From CAZWZG01 sp964638245 (GTDB lineage Bacteria; Pseudomonadota; Alphaproteobacteria; Rhodobacterales; Rhodobacteraceae), in NCBI GenBank assembly GCA_964638245.1, contig CAZWZG010000171.1:1-6089 (forward strand): a stretch of DNA of 6,089 nt, read 5' to 3'. Shown here in pieces: positions 1 through 5,163 of this stretch. Within the stretch, counting starts at the first letter, position 1; each line of letters begins with the position of its first letter. The notes under the pieces were generated by a model, which was not told the DNA's origin, did no database searches, and saw only the letters and a program-made list of their open reading frames with translations. Both the position numbers and the translations under genes were made by a program.

Positions 1-186
1 CGTGCCATAGGGGATCGCGACGCGCAGCATGTAGGCGTGCAATTGCAGGTACAGACCGTTCATGAGGCGTAATGGCTTGAATTCGTCCTCGGTCAGGGCG
101 CCCGAGATGCGGCGCTCTACCTGGGCGCGGAATTGTGCGTTGCGCTCGGCGATAAAAGCGGCGTCGAAGTCGTTGTACTTATACAT
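1..186 (-). CDS. cysI: Nitrite/sulfite reductase hemoprotein, N-terminal part (runs off the left edge)
   Basis: Reading the minus strand from the ATG at 184-186 gives 62 uninterrupted codons to the window edge. The protein begins MYKYNDFDAAFIAERNAQFR and contains KPLRLMNGLYLQLHAYMLR at about residues 37-55, which I recognise as the conserved start of alphaproteobacterial nitrite/sulfite reductases. The family uses siroheme and a 4Fe-4S cluster to reduce sulfite to sulfide (or nitrite to ammonia) in the cytoplasm. The catalytic half-domains and the cluster cysteines lie outside the window, so substrate choice cannot be judged. The start is supported by GGAG at 194-197, 7 bases upstream, and by overlap with the upstream DUF2849 gene (its stop is at 179-181). 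Its position after cysG, which makes its cofactor, favours the sulfite reductase role. Confidence 0.93.
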   Translation of the reverse strand, partial: MYKYNDFDAAFIAERNAQFRAQVERRISGALTEDEFKPLRLMNGLYLQLHAYMLRVAIPYGT

Positions 187-499
187 TTGCTGTCTCCACC
201 TGCTTGCCGGTTTGCTTTCCGTGGGCATAGTTGGATGGGCCGCGGGTGCGGAATTCCTCGCGGAAATGGGTTGGCTCGGGGCCGTTGGGGCCATCCTTGG
301 CATCGGCGAGATAGACGCCGACGACGGTGCCAGTCTGAGCGGCGCCGAAAATCAGGCGGATGTCAGCATGGGCTTCGTCCGTCAAAAGCTCTGCTTCTCG
401 AATGTCGGTGGCCCACTGATCATCAGTGGTAAGCCAGACTGCGTCACCTTCCAGAAGGCGGTTGGCGGTGACGACTTTGGGCGTGAAGGCGCGGCTCAT
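179..499 (-). CDS. DUF2849 family protein in the siroheme/sulfite reductase operon
   Basis: This is a 106-residue acidic cytoplasmic protein without signal peptide or membrane segment, beginning MSRAFTPKVVTANRLLEGDAV. It matches my memory of the DUF2849 family, small proteins encoded between cysG and the nitrite/sulfite reductase gene in alphaproteobacteria. Features include the N-terminal PKVVTANRLLEGDAVWLT stretch, a central acidic part (residues 31-50), and a C-terminal half with VGVYLADA (about 60-67) and a charged HFREEFRTRGPSNY segment (about 78-91). No catalytic motif is recognisable and the function is unknown. Its ATG overlaps the cysG stop as ATGA (496-499), and its stop overlaps the start of the reductase gene by 8 bases, so all three are probably translated together. 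A role in siroheme handling or reductase assembly is inferred from context only. Confidence 0.88.
   Translation of the reverse strand: MSRAFTPKVVTANRLLEGDAVWLTTDDQWATDIREAELLTDEAHADIRLIFGAAQTGTVVGVYLADAKDGPNGPEPTHFREEFRTRGPSNYAHGKQTGKQVETANV
194..197 (-). promoter_or_regulatory. Ribosome binding site of the nitrite/sulfite reductase gene
   Basis: GGAG on the minus strand, 7 bases before the ATG at 184-186 and inside the 3' end of the DUF2849 gene. It supports the chosen start of the reductase and allows reinitiation by ribosomes that finish DUF2849. Confidence 0.7.
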
Positions 500-1890
500 A
501 GCGCGATCTCCTCAATCAAATCAGTGGCTTGGGCGACGGCGGCGCGCGGGGCGAGGCCGATGAAGGTCAGCGCAGGACCGGGCATGTCGGCATCTGCGAT
601 GTCTGTCGCCATCGACGCGACATCGGTGGTCAGAACGCGCTGATCGGGCCGTGAGGCGTTTTCGATGATCGTGACCGGCGTATTGCCCAATGCGCCGTGC
701 ATCAAAAGACGCCCCTGAACGAAACGCGCCGACTTCTTGCCCATGTAAACGGCGGTCACGGCGCCTTCGGCAGCCAGTGAGCGCCAGTCCTGTTCGGCGT
801 AGCCTTTCATGTCGTGCCCCGTGACAAAACGAACGGCGGAGTTGCGGTTCCGCTTGGTCAGGCTTTGACCAATAGACGCAACGGCGGCGGAGGCTGCCGT
901 GATGCCGGGCACGATCGTGAAGTCGATGTCGGCGGCGACGCAGGCGTCGACTTCTTCATCGAGGCGCCCAAAAATAGTGGGATCGCCAGATTTGAGGCGC
1001 ACGACATGCGAACCGTTCTGGGCGTGCTCGACGATCAGGGCGTTGATGTCGTCCTGCTTCATCGAAGGGCCGAAGCCTTCTTTGCCTGCGTCGATGATCA
1101 ACGCTTCGCGGCGGGCGAGTTCGAGGATCTCGGGCGTGACAAGGCGATCGGTAATAACGACGTCTGCTCCGTGCAAGGCTTTACGTGCCTTCAGTGTCAG
1201 AAGCTCCGGATCGCCGGGGCCCGAGCCGACGAAAGCCACGCGACCCGGTTCGTCCTGCGCAGCAAGGCGAGAGGCGAGCAAGTCTTCGAGCGCGTCCTGA
1301 ACGGCGTCTTCGCCTTGCGTTTGCGCCTTGGGGCCAACGTCAAAGTAGAACGACGACCAGAAGTCGCGGCGGACCCGACCAAAGGGCAGGGCCTCGACGC
1401 GTTTGCGGAAGGCTTTGCCGATGCGGGCGAGGGTGCCAAGGCTTGGCGGCAAACGCTCTTCAAGGTCCGCCTTGATCGATCGGGCCAGAACCGGAGCGGC
1501 GCCTTCGGTGCCGATGGCAACCGTGACGGGATCGCGATCGACGATGGCGGGCGTGATGAATGCGCTTTGCTCGAGGTTGTCGACCCAATTGGTTAGCGCG
1601 CCGTCAGCACGCGCCAAAGCGATCACGCGGGCGTCTTCCGCGTCATCGTCATTCGCGGCATAGAACAGAGCAGCGCAAAGAGCGTCGCCTGCTTCAAGGG
1701 GGCGACGCACCAAAGTCAGGCGACCGTCCGTTGCAAGTTTTTCGATCTCGGGAATAGCCTCGGACGCAAAGACATTGATGTGCCCTTCGGTCTTCAACAG
1801 CAGGCGTAGCTTGGCCAGCGCGGCCTCACCCGCACCAGAGACCACAATGCGCCGACCGGCGACGGCGAGGAAGATTGGAAAGTGCTGCAT
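496..1890 (-). CDS. cysG: Siroheme synthase CysG (trifunctional)
   Basis: The 464-residue product has the full length of CysG. Residues 1-150 are the precorrin-2 dehydrogenase/sirohydrochlorin ferrochelatase module, with a nucleotide-binding turn GAGEAA (19-24) and Asp104 in NWVD, which aligns with the catalytic Asp104 of Salmonella CysG. Residues 216-464 are the uroporphyrinogen III methyltransferase module, with VGSGPGDPELLTLKA (221-235), Asp248 and Lys270 at the positions of the known catalytic residues, the VPGITAASA loop (327-335), and YMG (382-384) for SAM binding. The enzyme converts uroporphyrinogen III to siroheme in the cytoplasm using SAM, NAD and Fe2+. Residue 128 is Thr where Salmonella has a phosphorylated Ser. 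It is the first gene of the operon; AAAGGG at 1900-1905 lies 9 bases before the start. The stop TGA overlaps the DUF2849 start. Confidence 0.97.
   Translation of the reverse strand: MQHFPIFLAVAGRRIVVSGAGEAALAKLRLLLKTEGHINVFASEAIPEIEKLATDGRLTLVRRPLEAGDALCAALFYAANDDDAEDARVIALARADGALTNWVDNLEQSAFITPAIVDRDPVTVAIGTEGAAPVLARSIKADLEERLPPSLGTLARIGKAFRKRVEALPFGRVRRDFWSSFYFDVGPKAQTQGEDAVQDALEDLLASRLAAQDEPGRVAFVGSGPGDPELLTLKARKALHGADVVITDRLVTPEILELARREALIIDAGKEGFGPSMKQDDINALIVEHAQNGSHVVRLKSGDPTIFGRLDEEVDACVAADIDFTIVPGITAASAAVASIGQSLTKRNRNSAVRFVTGHDMKGYAEQDWRSLAAEGAVTAVYMGKKSARFVQGRLLMHGALGNTPVTIIENASRPDQRVLTTDVASMATDIADADMPGPALTFIGLAPRAAVAQATDLIEEIAL
508..513 (-). promoter_or_regulatory. Ribosome binding site of the DUF2849 gene
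   Basis: A strong GAGGAG on the minus strand, 8 bases before the ATG at 497-499. It lies inside the last codons of cysG, where it encodes the Glu-Glu near the C-terminus. It fixes the DUF2849 start and fits translational coupling through the ATGA overlap. Confidence 0.8.
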
Positions 1891-1994
1891 GGCGCGTATC
1901 CCTTTGGCTTCCTCTCAACATAGAATATTTTCCTTGTTTGACGCCATTGGGCGAATGAAATAAGGACGATGCAGGGAAAAAATTTACCTAAACA

Positions 1995-2005
1995 GAACAG
2001 TGTTC
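1995..2005. promoter_or_regulatory. Candidate operator palindrome GAACA-G-TGTTC
   Basis: This is a perfect 5+5 inverted repeat around a single central base. After one mismatch on each side the symmetry resumes (C at 1993, G at 2007). It sits 22 bases before the regulator's ATG and just upstream of its ribosome binding site, where binding would suit autorepression. Lrp/AsnC proteins usually bind dyad sites of about 15 bases, so size and position fit. An 11-base palindrome can occur by chance. Confidence 0.35.
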
Positions 2006-2010
2006 CGAAA

Positions 2011-2016
2011 CGGAGG
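2011..2016 (+). promoter_or_regulatory. Ribosome binding site of the Lrp/AsnC regulator
   Basis: CGGAGG, 10 bases before the ATG at 2027-2029. It decides the start: the longer alternative GTG at 2000 lies upstream of this site and inside the candidate operator, and would add nine residues not expected in the family. Confidence 0.75.
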
Positions 2017-2026
2017 CAAAACAGAA

Positions 2027-2488
2027 ATGGCTGTATCGCTAGACGACACAGATCGGAAAATCCTCTCGGAGCTGCAACGCGATGCGAGCCAGTCTTTGGA
2101 CGAAATTGCATCGAAAACAGGGTCTTCGAAGACGCCCGTGTGGAACCGAATCCGCAAGATGCGCGAGGCCGGGGTCATCAAAAACCAGGTGGCCGTGCTT
2201 GATCCTGAGGCTTTGGGATTGGAGGCGTGTTTTTTTGTCTTGATCCGGACAAGCGCGCATGAGGCGGACTGGCAACAGCGGTTTCTGAAAGCGTTGCAAT
2301 CGCGGCCGGAAGTCCTGGAGGCGCACCGGTTGGCGGGCGATATCGACTATATCGTCAAAGTGCGCGTGGCGAATGCGCGGGCCTATGACACGTTCTATCA
2401 GGCGCTGATTGCAGAAGTTCCGATCTTCAACGTGACCGCCTTGTTGTCGATGGAAGAGCTGGTCGCGGAAACCGCTCTGCCGCTCTAA
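2027..2488 (+). CDS. Lrp/AsnC family transcriptional regulator
   Basis: The 153-residue product has the usual length and two-domain build of Lrp/AsnC regulators. Residues 4-60 begin SLDDTDRKILSELQRDA, followed by a winged helix-turn-helix with LDEIASKTG (24-32) and the recognition helix SKTPVWNRIRKM (34-45). Residues about 66-145 form the ligand-binding and oligomerising RAM domain, with the typical HRLAGDIDYIVKV (100-112) and a closing ALLSMEEL segment. Members bind DNA as dimers to hexadecamers and usually respond to an amino acid; the ligand here cannot be read from the sequence. Divergence from cysG across a 136-base shared region makes the sulfur operon its likely target, with a sulfur amino acid as possible signal (inference). 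A run of seven T at 2230-2236 encodes Phe-Phe. The gene ends tail to tail with the P450 gene. Confidence 0.95.
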   Translation: MAVSLDDTDRKILSELQRDASQSLDEIASKTGSSKTPVWNRIRKMREAGVIKNQVAVLDPEALGLEACFFVLIRTSAHEADWQQRFLKALQSRPEVLEAHRLAGDIDYIVKVRVANARAYDTFYQALIAEVPIFNVTALLSMEELVAETALPL

Positions 2489-3669
2489 CGGGATACCATG
2501 AGCCGTTCGAGACCCCGGAAGTGCCATGTGTTGGCAAAACGGGGCTGTTCGGTCAGGTGCAATGTTGGGATCCGCGCAAAGAGGACGGGCAGGGCGATCT
2601 GAAGCTCCAGCCGGGCCAACGGCGCGCCGACGCAGAAATGGATGCCGCCGCCAAAAGCCGAACTGGTCGTGACGGGGCGGCGCGGATCGAAAACGTCCGG
2701 GTCTTTCCAGACATCCGCATCACGGTTCGCGGCCGCCAGCAGGCAGGCAACCTCATCCCCTGGCATGAATCGCTGCCCAAATAGATCAACGGGTTCGTAG
2801 ACGTATCGTTTGAACATATGCAGCGGCGCATCGAACCGCAGGATTTCGTCGATGGTGCGAACGACGTTGGTTGGTTGGAGTTCCGATGCCAACGTATCGG
2901 TCTCCAGGATTAACTTCACACCGATGCCAAGGGCGTTCACCGTGGCCTCGTGCCCCGCGTTCAAGAGCAGAACGATCGTCGACAGCAGTTCGATGTCGCT
3001 TAGCGCATCGCCGTCCTCATGTGCCGCGATGAGTTCGGTCAGCAAATCGTGCCGGGGGCGGCGACGATGGTCGGCAATGTGATCCTTCAGAAACGCGACA
3101 AATTCCTTCGCCGCGGTTTCGGCCCGGTCTTCCAGCGCGCGGTCCCGGCGCGATTGGTAAAGTGCGACCATGGCATTGGACCAGCGTAGGAAATCCGGCG
3201 CCATCGAGATTGGAACGCCCAAAAGCTTGGCGATAACGATGACTGGCAGTTTCTGGGTGAAGTATGTGACCAGATCAAACGGGCCATGGGGAAACGTATC
3301 GATCAGTTGGTCGACAAGTTCCGAGATGTCGCTGGAATAGATAGCGACCTGGTTTGAATTGAAGGCACGCGTGATGAGGCGCCGCAGGCGCGTGTGGCGC
3401 GGCGGTTCGAGATCGAGGAGTGAGTTGGCCTCAAGCTCGTTGAAGATGGCAAGGTGAGGCTGTGGTTCTGGGCCAAGGACGCCTTTGGGGCGTTCGCGAC
3501 CAAGGGATTTGTGGCGCAGGATGCGCGATACGGCACGGTTCGAAACGGCGCAGGCCATGTCCAGATCCGCCCAATAGGCGAGGTGCCCTGCGTTTCGCAT
3601 GCGCGCATAGTGCGGATAAGGGTCCTGCACGAACGCATCGTCAGTTGGTCTTTGGCGAAAACGCTCCAT
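2485..3669 (-). CDS. Cytochrome P450
   Basis: The 394-residue soluble protein has the standard length of bacterial class I P450s and no membrane anchor. All signature elements are present: the helix-C heme contact region LEPPRHTRLRRLITRAF (87-103), the I-helix oxygen-activation motif AGHEAT (238-243), the K-helix ExxR as EILR (275-278), and the heme-binding loop FGGGIHFCVGAPLAR (339-353) with Cys346 as axial ligand. It should be a monooxygenase fed by a ferredoxin and reductase, neither of which is in the window; the substrate is unknown. Ala242 takes the place of the catalytic Thr252 of P450cam. An in-frame TGA directly precedes the ATG, fixing the start; the nearest SD, GGAG at 3673-3676, is only 3 bases away, so initiation may be weak. 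The gene lies 116 bases downstream of the ligase gene on the same strand and may share its transcript. Confidence 0.96.
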   Translation of the reverse strand: MERFRQRPTDDAFVQDPYPHYARMRNAGHLAYWADLDMACAVSNRAVSRILRHKSLGRERPKGVLGPEPQPHLAIFNELEANSLLDLEPPRHTRLRRLITRAFNSNQVAIYSSDISELVDQLIDTFPHGPFDLVTYFTQKLPVIVIAKLLGVPISMAPDFLRWSNAMVALYQSRRDRALEDRAETAAKEFVAFLKDHIADHRRRPRHDLLTELIAAHEDGDALSDIELLSTIVLLLNAGHEATVNALGIGVKLILETDTLASELQPTNVVRTIDEILRFDAPLHMFKRYVYEPVDLFGQRFMPGDEVACLLAAANRDADVWKDPDVFDPRRPVTTSSAFGGGIHFCVGAPLARLELQIALPVLFARIPTLHLTEQPRFANTWHFRGLERLMVSR

Positions 3670-3785
3670 TCACTCCAAGGTTCCAGCGGTCACGAATTGG
3701 GGTGGCACATCCACCGTTGGCTTCGAGATAATGATCAAAAAATTGCAGATATACCCGCCAAAAGCAACGCCCCTGTGCGTTTTCG
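3670..3785 (-). other. Short gap between the ligase and P450 genes
   Basis: These 116 bases hold no supported gene. A small inverted repeat, GGTGG-CACAT-CCACC (about 3705-3719), could form a 5-bp hairpin but has no T run, so it is not a convincing terminator. A run of six A at 3738-3743 on the plus strand and the neighbouring A+T-rich bases could hold a P450 promoter, though I see no clear -35/-10 pair. Confidence 0.3.
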
Positions 3786-4910
3786 CTAAAGGTCCAGGCT
3801 GAATTCCTGCACCAAATGGAGCGCAACGGCGCTGAGAGCTTCGTGGGAGTCAGCGCCCGCTTCCTGTGCGTTGGCAAAGGCGCTGCGTTGACGTTCCGCG
3901 CTGGTTCCAGATTGAACAATGTCCCGCAAGTTGTTCATTTCAATCACGCAATCAAGCGCCTCGGCGTCCTCACTGGTCAGGTCGATGATCTCTTCGACAA
4001 GGTCGCTCATTGGTACTACTTGTCGCGCACCGAAGTCGACAAGTCCGTCTTCTGCGCCAAATCGTTGCGCTCGCCAACGATTTTCCTCGACGAGGAAGTT
4101 ATCGTACAGCCGCCAGCGTTGGTTCGCGCGGCGCAAGCGCCATAGCATGCGCGCAATGCATTGGGTGGCTGCGGCAATGGACAGGGTGTGTTCGAGGCGG
4201 GGTTGGACGTCACAAATCCGGGACTCGATCGTCGGAAAGCGTGCTGACGGGCGCAGGTCCCACCAAATTTTCGAGCTGTCTTCGATCAGGTCGAGGTCAA
4301 CAAGCGCGGCGACGGTCCGCTCGTACTCCGGCCAGCTTTCGAACCGGGGGGGCAGGCCGGTGCGGGGCAGGTTGTCAAAGACGGTCAAACGATAGGAAGA
4401 CAGCCCCGTATCCTCGCCCTGCCAAAACGGAGACGACGTCGAAAGCGCCAGAAGGTGAGGTAGAAAGTAGGTCATCTGGTTGACCAGATCGATGCGCAGT
4501 TCAGGGTCCTCGATGCCCACATGGACATGCATGCCGCAGATCAGAAGACGGCGCACAACGCCGCGCAGCGACCGCTCCAACTCGTTGTAACGGTCCTTGT
4601 CGGTGTGGGTCTGTTGCTTCCAATCGGCGAAGGGATGGCAGGAGGCAGCAATCGGAGCCAAGCCAAACTCGGCGGCGCAATCGCGCACCGTGCGGCGCAG
4701 GTGACCCAGATCAGCGCGGGCGTCAGCGACGGTGGTACAGACCTGCGTGCCGACTTCGATCTGGCATTGCAGGAATTCCGGGCTGACCTGATCCCGGAGC
4801 GCGGCCTGACATTTGGCCATCAAGCCTTCGGGAGCCTCCGCCAGGTCAAGCGTTTCGCGGTCAACAAGGAGATATTCCTCCTCAATCCCAATCGTGAAGT
4901 CCTGATTCAT
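3786..4910 (-). CDS. YbdK-type carboxylate-amine ligase (GCS2 family)
   Basis: The 374-residue product is close to the length of E. coli YbdK. It carries the GCS2 landmarks: IGIEEEYLLVD (7-17), the beta-strand region EFLQCQIEVGTQVC (45-58), GMHVHVGIEDPE (126-137), the FWQGEDTGLSSYR loop (162-174), WWDLRPSARFPTIESRICD (216-234), and ENRWRAQRFG (276-285). Family members are ATP-dependent ligases related to gamma-glutamylcysteine synthetase; YbdK itself has only weak glutamate-cysteine ligase activity and its physiological substrate is uncertain, so a role in glutathione synthesis should not be assumed. It is cytoplasmic. I chose the ATG at 4908-4910 because GGGGA precedes it by 4 bases and the protein then begins just before the conserved IGIEEE motif. 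An in-frame TTG at 4982 would add 24 residues unlike the family. Confidence 0.92.
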   Translation of the reverse strand: MNQDFTIGIEEEYLLVDRETLDLAEAPEGLMAKCQAALRDQVSPEFLQCQIEVGTQVCTTVADARADLGHLRRTVRDCAAEFGLAPIAASCHPFADWKQQTHTDKDRYNELERSLRGVVRRLLICGMHVHVGIEDPELRIDLVNQMTYFLPHLLALSTSSPFWQGEDTGLSSYRLTVFDNLPRTGLPPRFESWPEYERTVAALVDLDLIEDSSKIWWDLRPSARFPTIESRICDVQPRLEHTLSIAAATQCIARMLWRLRRANQRWRLYDNFLVEENRWRAQRFGAEDGLVDFGARQVVPMSDLVEEIIDLTSEDAEALDCVIEMNNLRDIVQSGTSAERQRSAFANAQEAGADSHEALSAVALHLVQEFSLDL

Positions 4911-4914
4911 AACG

Positions 4915-4919
4915 TCCCC
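4915..4919 (-). promoter_or_regulatory. Ribosome binding site of the ligase gene
   Basis: GGGGA on the minus strand, 4 bases before the ATG at 4908-4910. The spacing is somewhat short but supports this start over the upstream TTG at 4982. Confidence 0.5.
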
Positions 4920-4931
4920 GTTGCTCCAGCC

Positions 4932-4999
4932 GAACCTGCGGGAGACGGGAGCAAAGCGCAATTCCTTTGAAATTCGGTCCAATCACGTCTCGCAGGTTC
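4932..4999 (-). promoter_or_regulatory. Long imperfect hairpin in the leader of the ligase gene
   Basis: Arms at 4932-4947 and 4986-4999 are complementary over 14 base pairs (9 plus 5) with a 2-base bulge, around a 38-base loop. On the minus-strand transcript the structure ends 21 bases before the ATG at 4910, just upstream of the GGGGA ribosome binding site. There is no T run, so it does not look like a terminator. It could stabilise the mRNA, regulate initiation, or be a protein-binding dyad in the DNA. It matches no riboswitch I know. Confidence 0.5.
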
Positions 5000-5119
5000 A
5001 ATTGGTTCCAATCCCGAAACAGGCACAGCAATTGAAGCCCATCCTCCCCTCCAGATTGGCTTGTTTTGCTTGATGGTGGGCGTCTTTTTGCCTATCACAG
5101 CCCTTAGGGTAATTTTAAC

Positions 5120-5146
5120 TTTGGCCGGGGTGCGTAGCGTTTGGCC
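5120..5146 (+). repeat. Two direct TTTGGCC copies 20 bases apart
   Basis: Copies at 5120-5126 and 5140-5146 are repeated at exactly 20 bases, about two helical turns, so they face the same side of the DNA. They lie 18-44 bases before the VPLPA-CTERM start codon. This could be a tandem regulator site, but seven-base repeats may be coincidental. Confidence 0.35.
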
Positions 5147-5152
5147 ATACTT

Positions 5153-5158
5153 GAGGGG
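5153..5158 (+). promoter_or_regulatory. Ribosome binding site of the VPLPA-CTERM gene
   Basis: GAGGGG, 5 bases before the ATG at 5164-5166. It supports the chosen start, which is immediately followed by a good signal peptide. Confidence 0.75.
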
Positions 5159-5163
5159 CAATT

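Larger units (their letters stand above)
1891..2026. promoter_or_regulatory. Divergent promoter region between cysG and the Lrp/AsnC regulator
   Basis: These 136 bases separate two divergent genes and must hold both promoters. The stretch is more A+T rich than the flanking genes (around 1921-1935 and 1977-1990). On the plus strand TTGACG at 1938-1943 resembles a -35 box, but no good -10 box follows at 16-18 bases. On the minus strand the A+T-rich block at 1921-1935 is a plausible place for the cysG promoter, again without clear consensus boxes. A 4+4 inverted repeat, CGCC-ATTG-GGCG, lies at 1942-1953 and a better palindrome at 1995-2005. Control by the adjacent Lrp-type regulator is inferred, not shown. 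Confidence 0.5.
4911..5163. promoter_or_regulatory. Divergent intergenic region between the ligase and the VPLPA-CTERM gene
   Basis: These 253 bases hold no supported gene and must contain both divergent promoters. They hold several short symmetries: a long hairpin in the ligase leader (4932-4999), a palindrome ATTGG-TT-CCAAT (5001-5012), a perfect 8-base inverted pair TTCAATTG (4997-5004) and CAATTGAA (5029-5036), and two direct TTTGGCC copies (5120-5126 and 5140-5146). For the plus-strand gene a weak promoter could be TTGCCT (5088-5093) with the A+T-rich block at 5110-5118. No sigma-54 type GG-N10-GC pattern is present near the repeats. The boxes are poor matches and tentative. Confidence 0.4.

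Noticed and set aside
62..643. Plus-strand open frame of 193 codons opposite the reductase start and DUF2849
   Set aside because: It spans three well-supported minus-strand genes across their junctions, and its protein shows no family resemblance.
814..1596. Long open frame (260 codons) on the plus strand opposite cysG
   Set aside because: It lies entirely antisense to a clearly conserved CysG, its translation is Arg/Gly/Asp-rich with no recognisable motif, and it has no convincing ribosome binding site. It is a composition effect of a G+C-rich gene.
1995..2005. LexA (SOS) box reading of GAACAGTGTTC
   Set aside because: The half-sites GAAC and GTTC are 3 bases apart instead of the 4 of Gram-positive boxes, and alphaproteobacterial LexA sites are direct repeats (GTTC-N7-GTTC). 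The neighbouring genes are not DNA repair genes.
2230..2236. Run of seven T inside the regulator gene as a slippage or phase-variation site
   Set aside because: The frame is intact, the run simply encodes Cys-Phe-Phe-Val within the RAM domain, and seven bases is short for phase variation.
2039..2527. Minus-strand open frame of 162 codons opposite the Lrp/AsnC regulator
   Set aside because: The plus-strand product has clear HTH and RAM domains, and the antisense frame runs into the P450 3' end in another frame. It is a shadow.
3705..3719. GGTGG-CACAT-CCACC hairpin as a terminator between the ligase and P450 genes
   Set aside because: The stem is only 5 bp and no T run follows on either strand, so intrinsic termination is unlikely.
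3641..3919. Minus-strand frame open across the whole gap between the ligase and P450 genes, including RVYLQFFDHYLEAN
   Set aside because: The central part looks protein-like, but its start lies inside the ligase gene in a different frame and its end inside the P450 gene. Neither flanking protein appears truncated, so neither a frameshift nor a separate small gene is supported.
4994..5016. tRNA T-arm-like sequence (AGGTTCAATTGG...)
   Set aside because: There is no matching acceptor stem, D-arm or anticodon arm around it on either strand, and the T-stem itself does not close properly.
5121..5138. Possible sigma-54 promoter (TTGGCC followed by TGCG)
   Set aside because: The required GG-N10-GC spacing is absent; the GG and GC pairs are 7 or 8 bases apart.
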